From Sandaracinus amylolyticus (GTDB taxonomy: Bacteria; Myxococcota_A; Polyangia; Polyangiales; Sandaracinaceae): a DNA stretch of 64,000 nt. Each line of letters starts with the position of its first letter. Position 1 is the stretch's first letter. Location of the stretch: the NCBI RefSeq assembly GCF_000737325.1, contig NZ_CP011125.1:7626001-7690000 (forward strand), in the 5' to 3' direction. Below, one piece after another: positions 8,877-16,920 of the stretch. A program made the translations under genes and the position numbers. A model generated the notes under the pieces. It saw only the letters and a program-made list of their open reading frames with translations. It was not told the DNA's origin and did not search any database.

Positions 8877-9344
8877 ATGACCGATTCGTCTCGACAGGCG
8901 GAGCAAGAGCGCGATCTCGCCGAGCTCCAGGTGAAGGGCACGACCAAGGCCGCGGCCGCGGTCAGCGGCATGTCCGGCGCGATCGCGGTGCTCACCGGGC
9001 TCCAGTTCACGACGAGCGCGTCGTTCCACGACGCCCTCTACAACGTCGTGCCATGGGCGCTCAGCGGGCTGGGCGCGGCGCAGCTCGGCCTGTCGCTCTT
9101 GGTGTTGCGCAACCACTTCCCCGCGAACGTCGCCGCGAGCGTCGTCGGCGGGCTCGTCGCGTGCGTCGCGCTCGGGTGGGCGGTGCTCGCGTCGACGTCG
9201 GGGTTCCTCTCGGCGTTCGCGCTGCTCGAGGTGCCGCTCGCCGGGAGCGCCGCGATCCTCGCGCCGCTCGCGCTCGGCGCCACGCGCCGCGCGTGGCAGG
9301 CGAAGAAGCGCCTCGCGGACGCAGGGCTCGAGCTCGGTTTTTGA
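8877..9344 (+). CDS. Four-span small membrane protein
   Basis: A 155-residue protein with a charged N-terminus (SSRQAEQERDLAELQVKG) and four hydrophobic segments at roughly 27-45, 55-75, 82-103 and 107-130, ending in a basic tail. It is divergent from the HEVQH protein with 74 bases between starts. The frame is open from 8847, but ATG 8877 follows a purine-rich GGAAAA. Its stop codon lies inside the 16-bp palindrome before the next gene. No family recognised. Confidence 0.65.
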   Translation: MTDSSRQAEQERDLAELQVKGTTKAAAAVSGMSGAIAVLTGLQFTTSASFHDALYNVVPWALSGLGAAQLGLSLLVLRNHFPANVAASVVGGLVACVALGWAVLASTSGFLSAFALLEVPLAGSAAILAPLALGATRRAWQAKKRLADAGLELGF

Positions 9345-9356
9345 ACGATCGTTCAA
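9341..9356. promoter_or_regulatory. Perfect 16-bp palindrome (operator-like)
   Basis: TTGAACGATCGTTCAA is a perfect palindrome. It contains the TGA of the preceding gene and overlaps the AAGGAGG ribosome-binding site (9355-9361) of the GTG-started lipoprotein gene. Its form (AACGNNCGTT core) is typical of TetR-family operators, so a bound repressor could block transcription or ribosome access. The regulator is not identified here. Confidence 0.55.
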
Positions 9357-9366
9357 GGAGGCAGCC

Positions 9367-10530
9367 GTGCGGCTTCGTTCGTCGTCGATCTCACTCGTGC
9401 TCGTCGCGCTCGCGATGGTGTCGTGCTCGTCCGAGGAGGACGCGCCGCGCTGCGCCGCCGACGATGCGCAGCGCTGTCTCGTGAACCAGCAGGGCTGCAC
9501 GCCGGACGCGGAGGGCGCGGCGGAGTGCGTGCCCTGCACGTCGGGCACCCGCGCGAACGCGGAAGGGCTCTGCGCGCGCATCCCCGGCACCGCGCAGACG
9601 CACGACTTCGACGAGGTCGTGTCGGAGCCGGGGCAGGAGCTCTCGGGTCTCTGCCGCAGCTGGACGCTCGACAACGACGAAGAGCTCTGGGTGCACGCGG
9701 TCGAGCTCGAGCAGGACGAGGCTTCGCACCACTCGAACTGGACCTTCGTGCCCGACACGCTCTACCTCGGGCCCGACGGCACCTGGCCGTGCGCGGAGCG
9801 CGACTACCATCAGCTCCAGGCGGCCGTCGCGGGTGGCGTGCTCTACGCGCAGTCGACGCAGGCGGCGCGCGAGGTGCAGCTCTTCCCCGAGGGCGCCGCG
9901 GTGCGCATCCCGCCGCGCTCGCGGATCATCAGCGACATCCACGTGCTCAACGCGACGCCGGAGACGGTGCGCGGGCACGCGCGCCTCTCGATCTACACGA
10001 TCCCGCGCGAGGACGTGACGATCGTCCTGACGCCGTTCCACATCGACTATCACGCGCTCACGATCCCGCCGCGCGCGACGTCGCGCTTCGTCACGACGTG
10101 CGATCTCGCGAGCGACTTCGAGGCCGCGACGGAACGACCGTTCCACATCCGTCTCTTCTACTCGCTGCCGCACACGCACGAGCTCGGCACGCGCGTGTTC
10201 CTCCAGGCGATCGGCGGGCCGCGCGACGGCGAGATGCTGGTCGACGTGCGCGGCTACAACGGCGAGGCGCGCGGGCTGCTCTACGAGCCGCCGGTCGACC
10301 TCGCGGGGATCACCGGGCTGCGCTTCGGCTGCGAGTTCGAGAACCCGCGCGCCGAGGAGGTCGGCTGGGGCATCGGCGATCAGGAGATGTGCGAGATGCT
10401 CGGCTTCGTCGAGAGCGCAGCCGCGTTCGAGAGCCGCGTCGCCGAGACGACGTCGATGCGGATGGACGGCGACGTGCAGGAGTTCTCCGGCGAGTGCAGC
10501 AACTTCGTGATCCCGTGGGAGGGCCGCTAA
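9367..10530 (+). CDS. Copper type II ascorbate-dependent monooxygenase-like lipoprotein
   Basis: A 387-residue lipoprotein (lipobox VSC, Cys20, then acidic residues), GTG start 6 bases after AAGGAGG. It carries all six ligands of the peptidylglycine alpha-hydroxylating/dopamine beta-monooxygenase fold: His121-His122 (ASHHSNWTF) and His192 (SDIHVLNATPET) for one copper; His269/His271 (SLPHTHELGTRVF) and Met341 (GIGDQEMCEM) for the other. Spacings (71, 77 and 70 residues) closely match rat PHM (65, 70, 70). An N-terminal Cys-rich segment (about 29-69) is extra. It probably hydroxylates an unknown substrate in the envelope; activity is inference. Confidence 0.75.
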   Translation: MRLRSSSISLVLVALAMVSCSSEEDAPRCAADDAQRCLVNQQGCTPDAEGAAECVPCTSGTRANAEGLCARIPGTAQTHDFDEVVSEPGQELSGLCRSWTLDNDEELWVHAVELEQDEASHHSNWTFVPDTLYLGPDGTWPCAERDYHQLQAAVAGGVLYAQSTQAAREVQLFPEGAAVRIPPRSRIISDIHVLNATPETVRGHARLSIYTIPREDVTIVLTPFHIDYHALTIPPRATSRFVTTCDLASDFEAATERPFHIRLFYSLPHTHELGTRVFLQAIGGPRDGEMLVDVRGYNGEARGLLYEPPVDLAGITGLRFGCEFENPRAEEVGWGIGDQEMCEMLGFVESAAAFESRVAETTSMRMDGDVQEFSGECSNFVIPWEGR

Positions 10531-10582
10531 CCAGCTCACGAGGTCGACGTTCTGCGCGGTGGACCTCAGGATCGATCGCGCG

Positions 10583-10936
10583 ATGTCCGAGCCGTTCTGG
10601 AAGGAGCTCGTCGACCGACTGAAGGACGAGGAGCGCGAGACGCACCTCGATCCGATCCGTCGCGAGATCGAGTGGCGCAACCCGCGGGCGACCGTCGAGC
10701 GCGAGCTGCTCGAGGAGATCGCGGGCGCGCTCGGGCGCTCCGAGCGGCGCGTTCAGGACGCGATCACGAAGGTCCACGCGCTGATGGACCACGAGGACGA
10801 CGAGGTGTTCGAGCGCGCGCGACGTGAGGCGATGCGCCTCAAGCGGGATCTCTCGATCCACCGCGAGGCGCTGCGCTTCCCGCGCGATCCCGAGTTCGAT
10901 CGCCGCTATCCGATCCCGCCCGCGCGACGGCGCTGA
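10583..10936 (+). CDS. Small charged protein of unknown function
   Basis: A 117-residue, strongly charged, probably alpha-helical cytoplasmic protein (SEPFWKELVDRLKDEERETH at the start, many Arg/Glu). A GTG 24 bases upstream (10559) is an alternative start. Its stop overlaps the next start as TGATG, so it is translationally coupled to the GNAT gene. No family recognised. Confidence 0.6.
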   Translation: MSEPFWKELVDRLKDEERETHLDPIRREIEWRNPRATVERELLEEIAGALGRSERRVQDAITKVHALMDHEDDEVFERARREAMRLKRDLSIHREALRFPRDPEFDRRYPIPPARRR

Positions 10937-11415
10937 TGCGCGCGAGCTTCGAGCGCGACGGTCTGCGCTACCGGCCCTGGGGCGCGCACGATCTCGATGC
11001 GCTCGCTGCGCTCGTGACCGACCCGGTGATCATGGCGCGCGCGGGCGGCGCGCTGCGCGCCGACGAGGTCGTGGGGCTGCTCGATCGGTATCTGCGCCCC
11101 GACGATCCGCGCGTGCTCGCGGCGCTCTGCGTGGAGGACGCCGCCGGCGCGTCGGTCGGGAGCGGCCTCGTCACACGCGGGGACGACGACGCGCTCGAGA
11201 TCGGGTTCCTCGTGCGGCGCGAGCACCAGGGGCGCGGTCACGGGACGCGCATCGCGCGCGCCCTCGTCGGGCTCGCGCAGACCGAGAGCGACGTCGTCGT
11301 CGCGCGCGTCGAGGTCGATCACGCCGCGTCGATCCGCGTGCTCGAGAAGGCCGGGCTGCGCATCGTCTCGCGCGCGCCCGACCAGCTCGTGATGGAGATC
11401 AGAACGTGCCGCTGA
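10936..11415 (+). CDS. GNAT-family N-acetyltransferase
   Basis: A 159-residue GNAT protein. The acetyl-CoA pyrophosphate loop is REHQGRGHGTRIARALV (about residues 95-111), preceded by the beta-4 strand ALEIGFLV and followed by the RVEVDHAASIRVLEKAGL block of RimJ/RimL-like members. It is co-translated with the small upstream protein (one-base overlap) and overlaps the end of the opposing PAP2 gene by 17 bases. The acceptor is unknown. Confidence 0.82.
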   Translation: MRASFERDGLRYRPWGAHDLDALAALVTDPVIMARAGGALRADEVVGLLDRYLRPDDPRVLAALCVEDAAGASVGSGLVTRGDDDALEIGFLVRREHQGRGHGTRIARALVGLAQTESDVVVARVEVDHAASIRVLEKAGLRIVSRAPDQLVMEIRTCR

Positions 11416-12430
11416 TCGACGCACCGAGCGTGACGCCGCTGCGGCTCGTCGTGCCCGCCATCGGGCCGGTGCCGCCCTCGTCGTCGCCCATGCCGAACAT
11501 CGGCGTGACCGACCACGTGACGCCGTAGGTCGGCGCGGGGACCTCGAGGCCGAGCGCCTCTTCTTCCGCGATCGCTTCCTGCTCGATCTCGTGCGCGACG
11601 CGCGAGCGCTTGGGCACGACCGCGAGCGGCACGAGGTAGCCGATCAGGCCGCCGAGGACCGCGCCGACGAGCACGTCGGACAGGTAGTGCGCGTCCGCGA
11701 CGACGCGCAGCGTGCCGACGAGCGCCGCGGCGGTCAGCGCGGAGCCGCACGCGACCGCGTCGGCCATCGGATCGTCGTAGAGGTTGCGCTCGAGGTGCAT
11801 CGCGCACGAGAACGCGGCGGACGTGAACGCGACGCCGGTGTGGAGGCTGAAGAAGCTGTGGTACGCGTCGGCGCTGCCGCAGCCGGGCGCGTCGGGGTTG
11901 GCCGCGCACTCCTGCTCGAACGGGCGCGCGCGGCTCGTCACGCGCTTCACGATGCTGCCCGCGGTCAGCATCGTGCCGAGGGCGAGCGAGTACGCGAACG
12001 ACGCCTGCCACGCGAGGTCGGGATCGCCCTGGACCAGCGGGATCAGCAGCGAGTCGATCAGCAGCGCGTTCGCCATGAGGCCGACCATCATCAGGTCGCT
12101 CGCGCGGCGCGCGAAGCCTTGGCCCTCGGGCGTCGACGCGCGCATCGCGTCACGGAAGTCGTCGTCGAGCAGCATCCCGCCGCGCCACACGCTCGTCGTG
12201 TCCGCGGGCGCGTCGCTCGGCGAGAAGAAGAGCCCCACGCCGAGGCCCAGCATCGCGGTGCCCGCGCCCGCCCACACGCCCGCGACGTCGCTGACCGGGG
12301 TGCGGCCGTCCGTCGGCCCGTCCTCCTGCGCGTCGGAGGACTGCGCGGAGCACTCGCTCGCGGGCCAGAGGCTCGCGATCGAACAAGCGGCGACTAGAAC
12401 GGCGATGGAAGCGCGGGCTCGGCGATGCAA
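11399..12430 (-). CDS. PAP2-superfamily phosphatase, exported
   Basis: A 343-residue type 2 phosphatidic-acid-phosphatase-like protein. The three signature blocks are present: KRVTSRARPF (KxxxxxxRP), SFFSLHTGVAF (PSGH variant in which SLH replaces SGH) and RVVADAHYLSDVLVG (RxxxxxHxxxD). It starts with a signal peptide (HRRARASIAVLVAACSIASLWP, cleavage near ECSAQ) and has several membrane spans, so it probably dephosphorylates lipid phosphates outside the inner membrane. The open frame reaches 12688, but a TTG at 12430, with GAGGG about 10 bases upstream, starts exactly at the signal peptide and is preferred. Confidence 0.78.
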   Translation of the reverse strand: MHRRARASIAVLVAACSIASLWPASECSAQSSDAQEDGPTDGRTPVSDVAGVWAGAGTAMLGLGVGLFFSPSDAPADTTSVWRGGMLLDDDFRDAMRASTPEGQGFARRASDLMMVGLMANALLIDSLLIPLVQGDPDLAWQASFAYSLALGTMLTAGSIVKRVTSRARPFEQECAANPDAPGCGSADAYHSFFSLHTGVAFTSAAFSCAMHLERNLYDDPMADAVACGSALTAAALVGTLRVVADAHYLSDVLVGAVLGGLIGYLVPLAVVPKRSRVAHEIEQEAIAEEEALGLEVPAPTYGVTWSVTPMFGMGDDEGGTGPMAGTTSRSGVTLGASISGTF

Positions 12431-12697
12431 CGTGAACAACCCTCGGTTGCGTGGGCCGGAACGAACGGCCGGCGGACCGTTCTGCGGGCCATGACGGGGC
12501 GAGGCCAGCTCTGGATTTCGCAATCTCCGCGCGTTTCCGGTGCCGTCCTGCTCGTCTGCGCGGGAGGAGATGTCGTAGAGAGCACGATGAGGTGAGCGCG
12601 GCGCACGCATCTCACGACGCAGAATCGCGAGGAACCGCACGCACCGCGAGAGGCGCGTGGACGTGCCCGCGTCGCTGACGACGAGCACGCCCGTGGA

Positions 12698-14416
12698 TTA
12701 CCGCGAGCGACGCGCGATCTGGATGCCCGACGCGAGCCAGACGTCGCGATCACCGACCCAGAGGCGCCCCGAGAAGAACGCGCTCACGGCGTGGAAGCGC
12801 GCGAGGAGCGCGTCGTCCCCCGAGACCGGCACCACCGGCGCCGATGCGTCGAAGCTGGTCGCCCAGACCGTGTCGCCGTGCGCGACGAGATCGCCGAAGC
12901 CCCACGTCTCGCTGACCGTCGCGCGCGACCACGCGACGCCGTCGAAGTGGAAGAGGACGCCGGCGCCCGGCGCGCGCGCGTTCGGGCGCTCGACGCCGAT
13001 CGCCCAGAGGTCGCCCTCGCGCGTGCCCGCGACGTCGTCGAGGTCGAGCTGCAGCGCGGGATCGGAGGGCTCCGGCTCGAGCGCGACCGACCACGCGCCG
13101 TCGTAGCGGAGCACGAGCGCGCGGCCATCGACGTGCGCGACGAAGAGCGCGAGCTGCGGCGTGACCGCGTGCACGCGCGAGACGTAGCCGTCGGTGCCGA
13201 GGATCGCGGGACGCGCGATCTCGTGAAGGCGCTCGCCGTCCCAGTGGAGCAGCGGATCTGCGACGATCCACACGCTGCGCGCGCTCGCGCCGTCGAGGTC
13301 GGCGAACGCGCCGGTCGCGAGCTCGGTCCAGGTCTCGCCGTCGTAGCGCTCGAGCACGCTCGGCGCGAAGCCCGTGGCGCTCGACGGGATGCCTGCCCGC
13401 ACGCGCCACAGATCGTCGGGCGCGCCGCCCCACGCGATGCGGCTCTCTTCTGCGAAGAATGCGGGCGGGAGCGCGCCCCACTGCGCGTCGGGCGCGCGCT
13501 CGAGGGTGCGCACGGCGCGCGGCGCGGACGCGCCGTCGTAGCGCAGCACCTGCCCCTCGAGGCCGAGGCAGAACGCTTCCGCGCCGATCCGGACGACGTC
13601 TCGTCCGCAGCCGATCGCGGAGCGCATCGAGACGACGCCGGCGTGCGCCGCGATCAGGGCGTCGTCCGCGGTCGGTACCGCACCGTCGAGGCCGGGCCAC
13701 GCGAGGACGTCGAGCGACGTGCGCGCGATCGGGCTCCACGCCGCGCCGTCGTAGCGGAGCACCTCGCCGCGCCCGACGATCACCACCTCGCCGTCGACGA
13801 CCGCGAGCCGGTGGGAGAGCGGGTCGAGGTCCTGTCCGACGTGCGCCCAGCGCGCTCCGTCGTGGCGCATGACACCGCGCAGGTCGGCGCCCTGCATCGC
13901 GAGCATCCACACCTCGCCGGGCGCGACCGCGAGCATGTCGAACACGAGCGCGCCCTCGAGCGAGCGGTCCTCCCAGCGCGCGCCGTCGAAGTGCTCGATG
14001 TCCGCGCCGTCGGCGATCCACGCGTCGGTCGCGGAGGTGGCCGCGACGAGACGCGCGCCGCGATCGGCGCGCACGGCCGACCAGCGCCCGTCCTCGGCGC
14101 GCCAGACCGCATCGAGGCTCACCACCCACGCCGTGCCGTCGCGCGCGACCGCGACGTCGAGGAGATCGTCGCGCGTCGCGAGGTCGTGCTCGCGCCAGCC
14201 GGCTCCGGTCCACTCGATGACCGAGCCCTGCTCGCCGACCGCGATGACCGACGACGGCGAGACCCCGTCGATGGCCGTGAGGTCCGCGCCCTCGACCCAG
14301 CACCAGTCGGCGCATGGCGGCAGCGGATCGGGCTCGGGCTCGGGATCACGATCGCTGGTCCCGTAGCAGCCCGACGCGACGAGGAGGCAGCAGGCGAACG
14401 AAGCATGTCGAAGCAT
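12698..14416 (-). CDS. Beta-propeller-like lipoprotein
   Basis: A 572-residue lipoprotein (lipobox VASGC, Cys17) with a Pro/Glu-rich linker. Repeated blocks of the form W..V..L..I.G......I.VG..G....WTGAGW and YDG..W follow, typical of the Trp-Asp-rich propeller repeats common in myxobacterial surface proteins. There is no catalytic motif. It is divergent from the STAND regulator with 77 bases between start codons, so the two may share control; whether the regulator senses or controls this protein is speculation. Confidence 0.7.
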   Translation of the reverse strand: MLRHASFACCLLVASGCYGTSDRDPEPEPDPLPPCADWCWVEGADLTAIDGVSPSSVIAVGEQGSVIEWTGAGWREHDLATRDDLLDVAVARDGTAWVVSLDAVWRAEDGRWSAVRADRGARLVAATSATDAWIADGADIEHFDGARWEDRSLEGALVFDMLAVAPGEVWMLAMQGADLRGVMRHDGARWAHVGQDLDPLSHRLAVVDGEVVIVGRGEVLRYDGAAWSPIARTSLDVLAWPGLDGAVPTADDALIAAHAGVVSMRSAIGCGRDVVRIGAEAFCLGLEGQVLRYDGASAPRAVRTLERAPDAQWGALPPAFFAEESRIAWGGAPDDLWRVRAGIPSSATGFAPSVLERYDGETWTELATGAFADLDGASARSVWIVADPLLHWDGERLHEIARPAILGTDGYVSRVHAVTPQLALFVAHVDGRALVLRYDGAWSVALEPEPSDPALQLDLDDVAGTREGDLWAIGVERPNARAPGAGVLFHFDGVAWSRATVSETWGFGDLVAHGDTVWATSFDASAPVVPVSGDDALLARFHAVSAFFSGRLWVGDRDVWLASGIQIARRSR

Positions 14417-14439
14417 TCGACGAGCGTGCGCGGCGCCCT

Positions 14440-14457
14440 CTTAATCGTCGACTTAAG
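14440..14457. promoter_or_regulatory. Inverted repeat in divergent promoter region
   Basis: CTTAATCGTCGACTTAAG has 5-bp arms CTTAA/TTAAG around an 8-base centre that contains TCGA. It is unusually AT-rich for this genome and sits in the middle of the 77-base gap between the propeller lipoprotein and the STAND regulator. It is a candidate operator or promoter element. Confidence 0.4.
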
Positions 14458-14493
14458 CAGCGCAGCGGTCTCCATGCGGTAGAACGTGCTCCG

Positions 14494-16920
14494 ATGCGCG
14501 TCACCGGTCCGCTCGTGGAGCTCGTGGGACGCGACGTCGAGCGCGCGCTCCTCGACGCGAGCGTGCGCGACGGTGGGCGGCGGCTCGTGACGATCCGGGG
14601 CGTCGCGGGCGTGGGCAAGACGTGCCTGGTGCGCCACCACGCCGCGAGCCAGCCACGGGCGGTGCTGTGCGACGTCACGCGCGCGGCGGACACGCGCGAC
14701 CTCTGCGCCGCGGTGGCGCGCGAGCTCGGCGTGGGCGCGAGCATCGGCGTGTCGCGCCTCGGCGAGGTGCTCGCGCGGCGGGGCACGATCTCGCTGGTGC
14801 TCGACGGCGCGGAGCGGATCGTGGACCGACTGACGCGCACGCTCGGCGCGTGGCTCGACGCGGCGCCTGCGCTGCGGATCCTCGTGACGTCGCAAGTGCG
14901 CCTGGAGCTGCCGGGCGAGCGCGTGATCGTGCTCGAGCCGCTCGCGCCGCACGACGCGGCGACGCTCTTCCGCGCGCGCGCCCACGACGCGCGCGGTCGC
15001 GCGCTGCCCGACGATCCCGACACCGAGCGCGCGATCGCCGCGATCGTGCGCGCGCTCGACGGGATCCCGAGCGACCTCGAGCGCATCGCGGCGCGGACGG
15101 TCGCGCTCACGCCGGTCGAGCTCGCGACGCGGCTCGACGAGCTCGCGGACGTGCGCGCGCTCGATCGCGCGTGGTCGCTCGCGAGCCCCGAAGCCCATCG
15201 CGCGCTCGAGGCGTGCGCGCTCTTCGAGGGCGAGCTCACCCTCGCGGCGGCCGACGCGATCCGGAGCGGGTGGAGCTCGAGCGCGATCACGCTGCAGGAG
15301 CTCTGCGATCGATCGCTGGTGCGCGCGCGCGATCACGCCGACGGGACGTCGTACGCGCTCTACGCGTCGGTGCGGCGCGGCGCGAGGGCGCGGCTCGCAT
15401 CGCGGCGCGGTGCGGCGCGCGTGCGCGCGAGGTTCGAAGAAGGTGTGCTCGCGCTCGCATCGAGCGCGGATGCCGATCTCGACGCGCCCGGCGCGGTCGC
15501 GGCGCTGGCGCGCCATCGTGGCGATCTCGAGCGCATCGCGCGCGAGGCATGCGACGCGGAGACCCGCGCGCGCGCCGTGCTCCCGCTCGCATCGCTCGCG
15601 GCGCTGCAAGGCGGAATCGAGGACACGTGGGCGCTGCTCGACGCGGCCCTCGCGGGCTCGCTCGAGGACACGCTGCACGCGCGTCTGCGCCACGCGCGCG
15701 CTCGGCTCGCGCGCAGGATGGGCCGGCCGCGCGATGCGCTCGCGGACTTCGAGGCCGCGTCGGCGCTCGCCGGCACGAGCGATCTCGCGCCGCGCATCGC
15801 GACCGACTGGGCCGGGCTGATGCGGCACCTCGGCCGGCGCGACGAGGCGCGGGCGCTCTACCAGCGAGCGCTCGATGCGTACGCCGCACGCGGGGACGCG
15901 CGTGGTCGCGGCCGGACGCTGTCGTCACTGGCGACGATGACGCACGAGCACGGAGATCTCGAGGGCGCGCGCGTGCTCTACGAGGAAGCGGTCGCCGCGC
16001 TCGTGGCCACGAACGATCGCCTCGCGCTCGCGATGGCGCGACAGAACCTCGGGCTGCTGGAGCAGGAGTCGGGCGATCTCGACGCCGCGGAGCAGACGTT
16101 CCGCCGCGCGCTCGACGCGCATCGCGCGCTCGGGAACCGGCGCTTCGAGGCGATCTCGGAGCTCGATCTCGCATGCCTCGAGCTGGAGCGTGGGCGCCCG
16201 CGCGACGCGCTGGACGGGCTCGCGCGCGCCCAGGCGATCGCGCGCGCTTCGGGGGATCGACGCGAGGTGGGCCTCGCCGCCGCGACGAGCGGTGCGTGCC
16301 ACGCGATGGCGGGCGCGCTCGCGGCGGCGGAGCGCGCCTTCGCGATCGCGCGACGCGAGCTGCGCGACGTCGACGAGCCCGCGCTGCGGCTCGCGCTCGA
16401 GGTGCACGAGCTGCACGGCGATCTCGCGGAGGCGGATCGTGCGCGCATCGCGCGCGACGCGCGCCGCAGCGCGGAGCTCCTCGCGTCGATCGACGCGCGC
16501 ATCGACGAAGCGGAGCGCGCGCGAGCCACGGGTGACGAGGTGCGCTTCGCGCTGCGCGTGCTGCGCGCCGAGCGCGCGCGTTGGGTCGCCCGTGCGCGCA
16601 GCGCGACGGTCGCGCGCGACGGGACGTGGTTCACCCCGCCCGGGCACGCGCCGGTGAGCCTCGCGCCGCGACCGGTGCTCGCCTCGATCCTGCGCGCGCT
16701 CGTCGCGCAGCACCTGCGGCGAGCCGACGTGCCGCTCGCGAACGAGGCCGTGGTGCGCGCCGGCTGGCCCGCCGAGCGCACACTCACGCGCGCGAGCCGC
16801 AATCGCCTGCACGTCGCGATCGCGACGCTGCGCAAGCTCGGGCTCGACGCGCACCTCGTCTCGCAGGGAGAGGGCTATCTGCTCGAGCGCGTGGCCGTGC
16901 ACGACCCCGCGCTCGAGTGA
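14494..16920 (+). CDS. STAND ATPase with TPR repeats and C-terminal winged helix
   Basis: An 808-residue predicted regulator. The P-loop is GVAGVGKT (36-43) and the Walker B-like strand is SLVLDGAE, together a STAND-type NTPase (MalT/AfsR style). From about 380 to 660 it is helical TPR-like repeats (LARRMGRPRDALADFEAAS; AEQTFRRALDAHRALGNR). The last ~75 residues (NRLHVAIATLRKLGL, then GEGYLL) look like the DNA-contacting half of an OmpR/SARP-type winged helix, here C-terminal rather than N-terminal. Start ATG 14494 precedes the conserved VELVGRD. Its stop abuts the opposing fusion gene. It is probably an inducer-activated transcription factor; ligand unknown. Confidence 0.75.
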   Translation: MRVTGPLVELVGRDVERALLDASVRDGGRRLVTIRGVAGVGKTCLVRHHAASQPRAVLCDVTRAADTRDLCAAVARELGVGASIGVSRLGEVLARRGTISLVLDGAERIVDRLTRTLGAWLDAAPALRILVTSQVRLELPGERVIVLEPLAPHDAATLFRARAHDARGRALPDDPDTERAIAAIVRALDGIPSDLERIAARTVALTPVELATRLDELADVRALDRAWSLASPEAHRALEACALFEGELTLAAADAIRSGWSSSAITLQELCDRSLVRARDHADGTSYALYASVRRGARARLASRRGAARVRARFEEGVLALASSADADLDAPGAVAALARHRGDLERIAREACDAETRARAVLPLASLAALQGGIEDTWALLDAALAGSLEDTLHARLRHARARLARRMGRPRDALADFEAASALAGTSDLAPRIATDWAGLMRHLGRRDEARALYQRALDAYAARGDARGRGRTLSSLATMTHEHGDLEGARVLYEEAVAALVATNDRLALAMARQNLGLLEQESGDLDAAEQTFRRALDAHRALGNRRFEAISELDLACLELERGRPRDALDGLARAQAIARASGDRREVGLAAATSGACHAMAGALAAAERAFAIARRELRDVDEPALRLALEVHELHGDLAEADRARIARDARRSAELLASIDARIDEAERARATGDEVRFALRVLRAERARWVARARSATVARDGTWFTPPGHAPVSLAPRPVLASILRALVAQHLRRADVPLANEAVVRAGWPAERTLTRASRNRLHVAIATLRKLGLDAHLVSQGEGYLLERVAVHDPALE

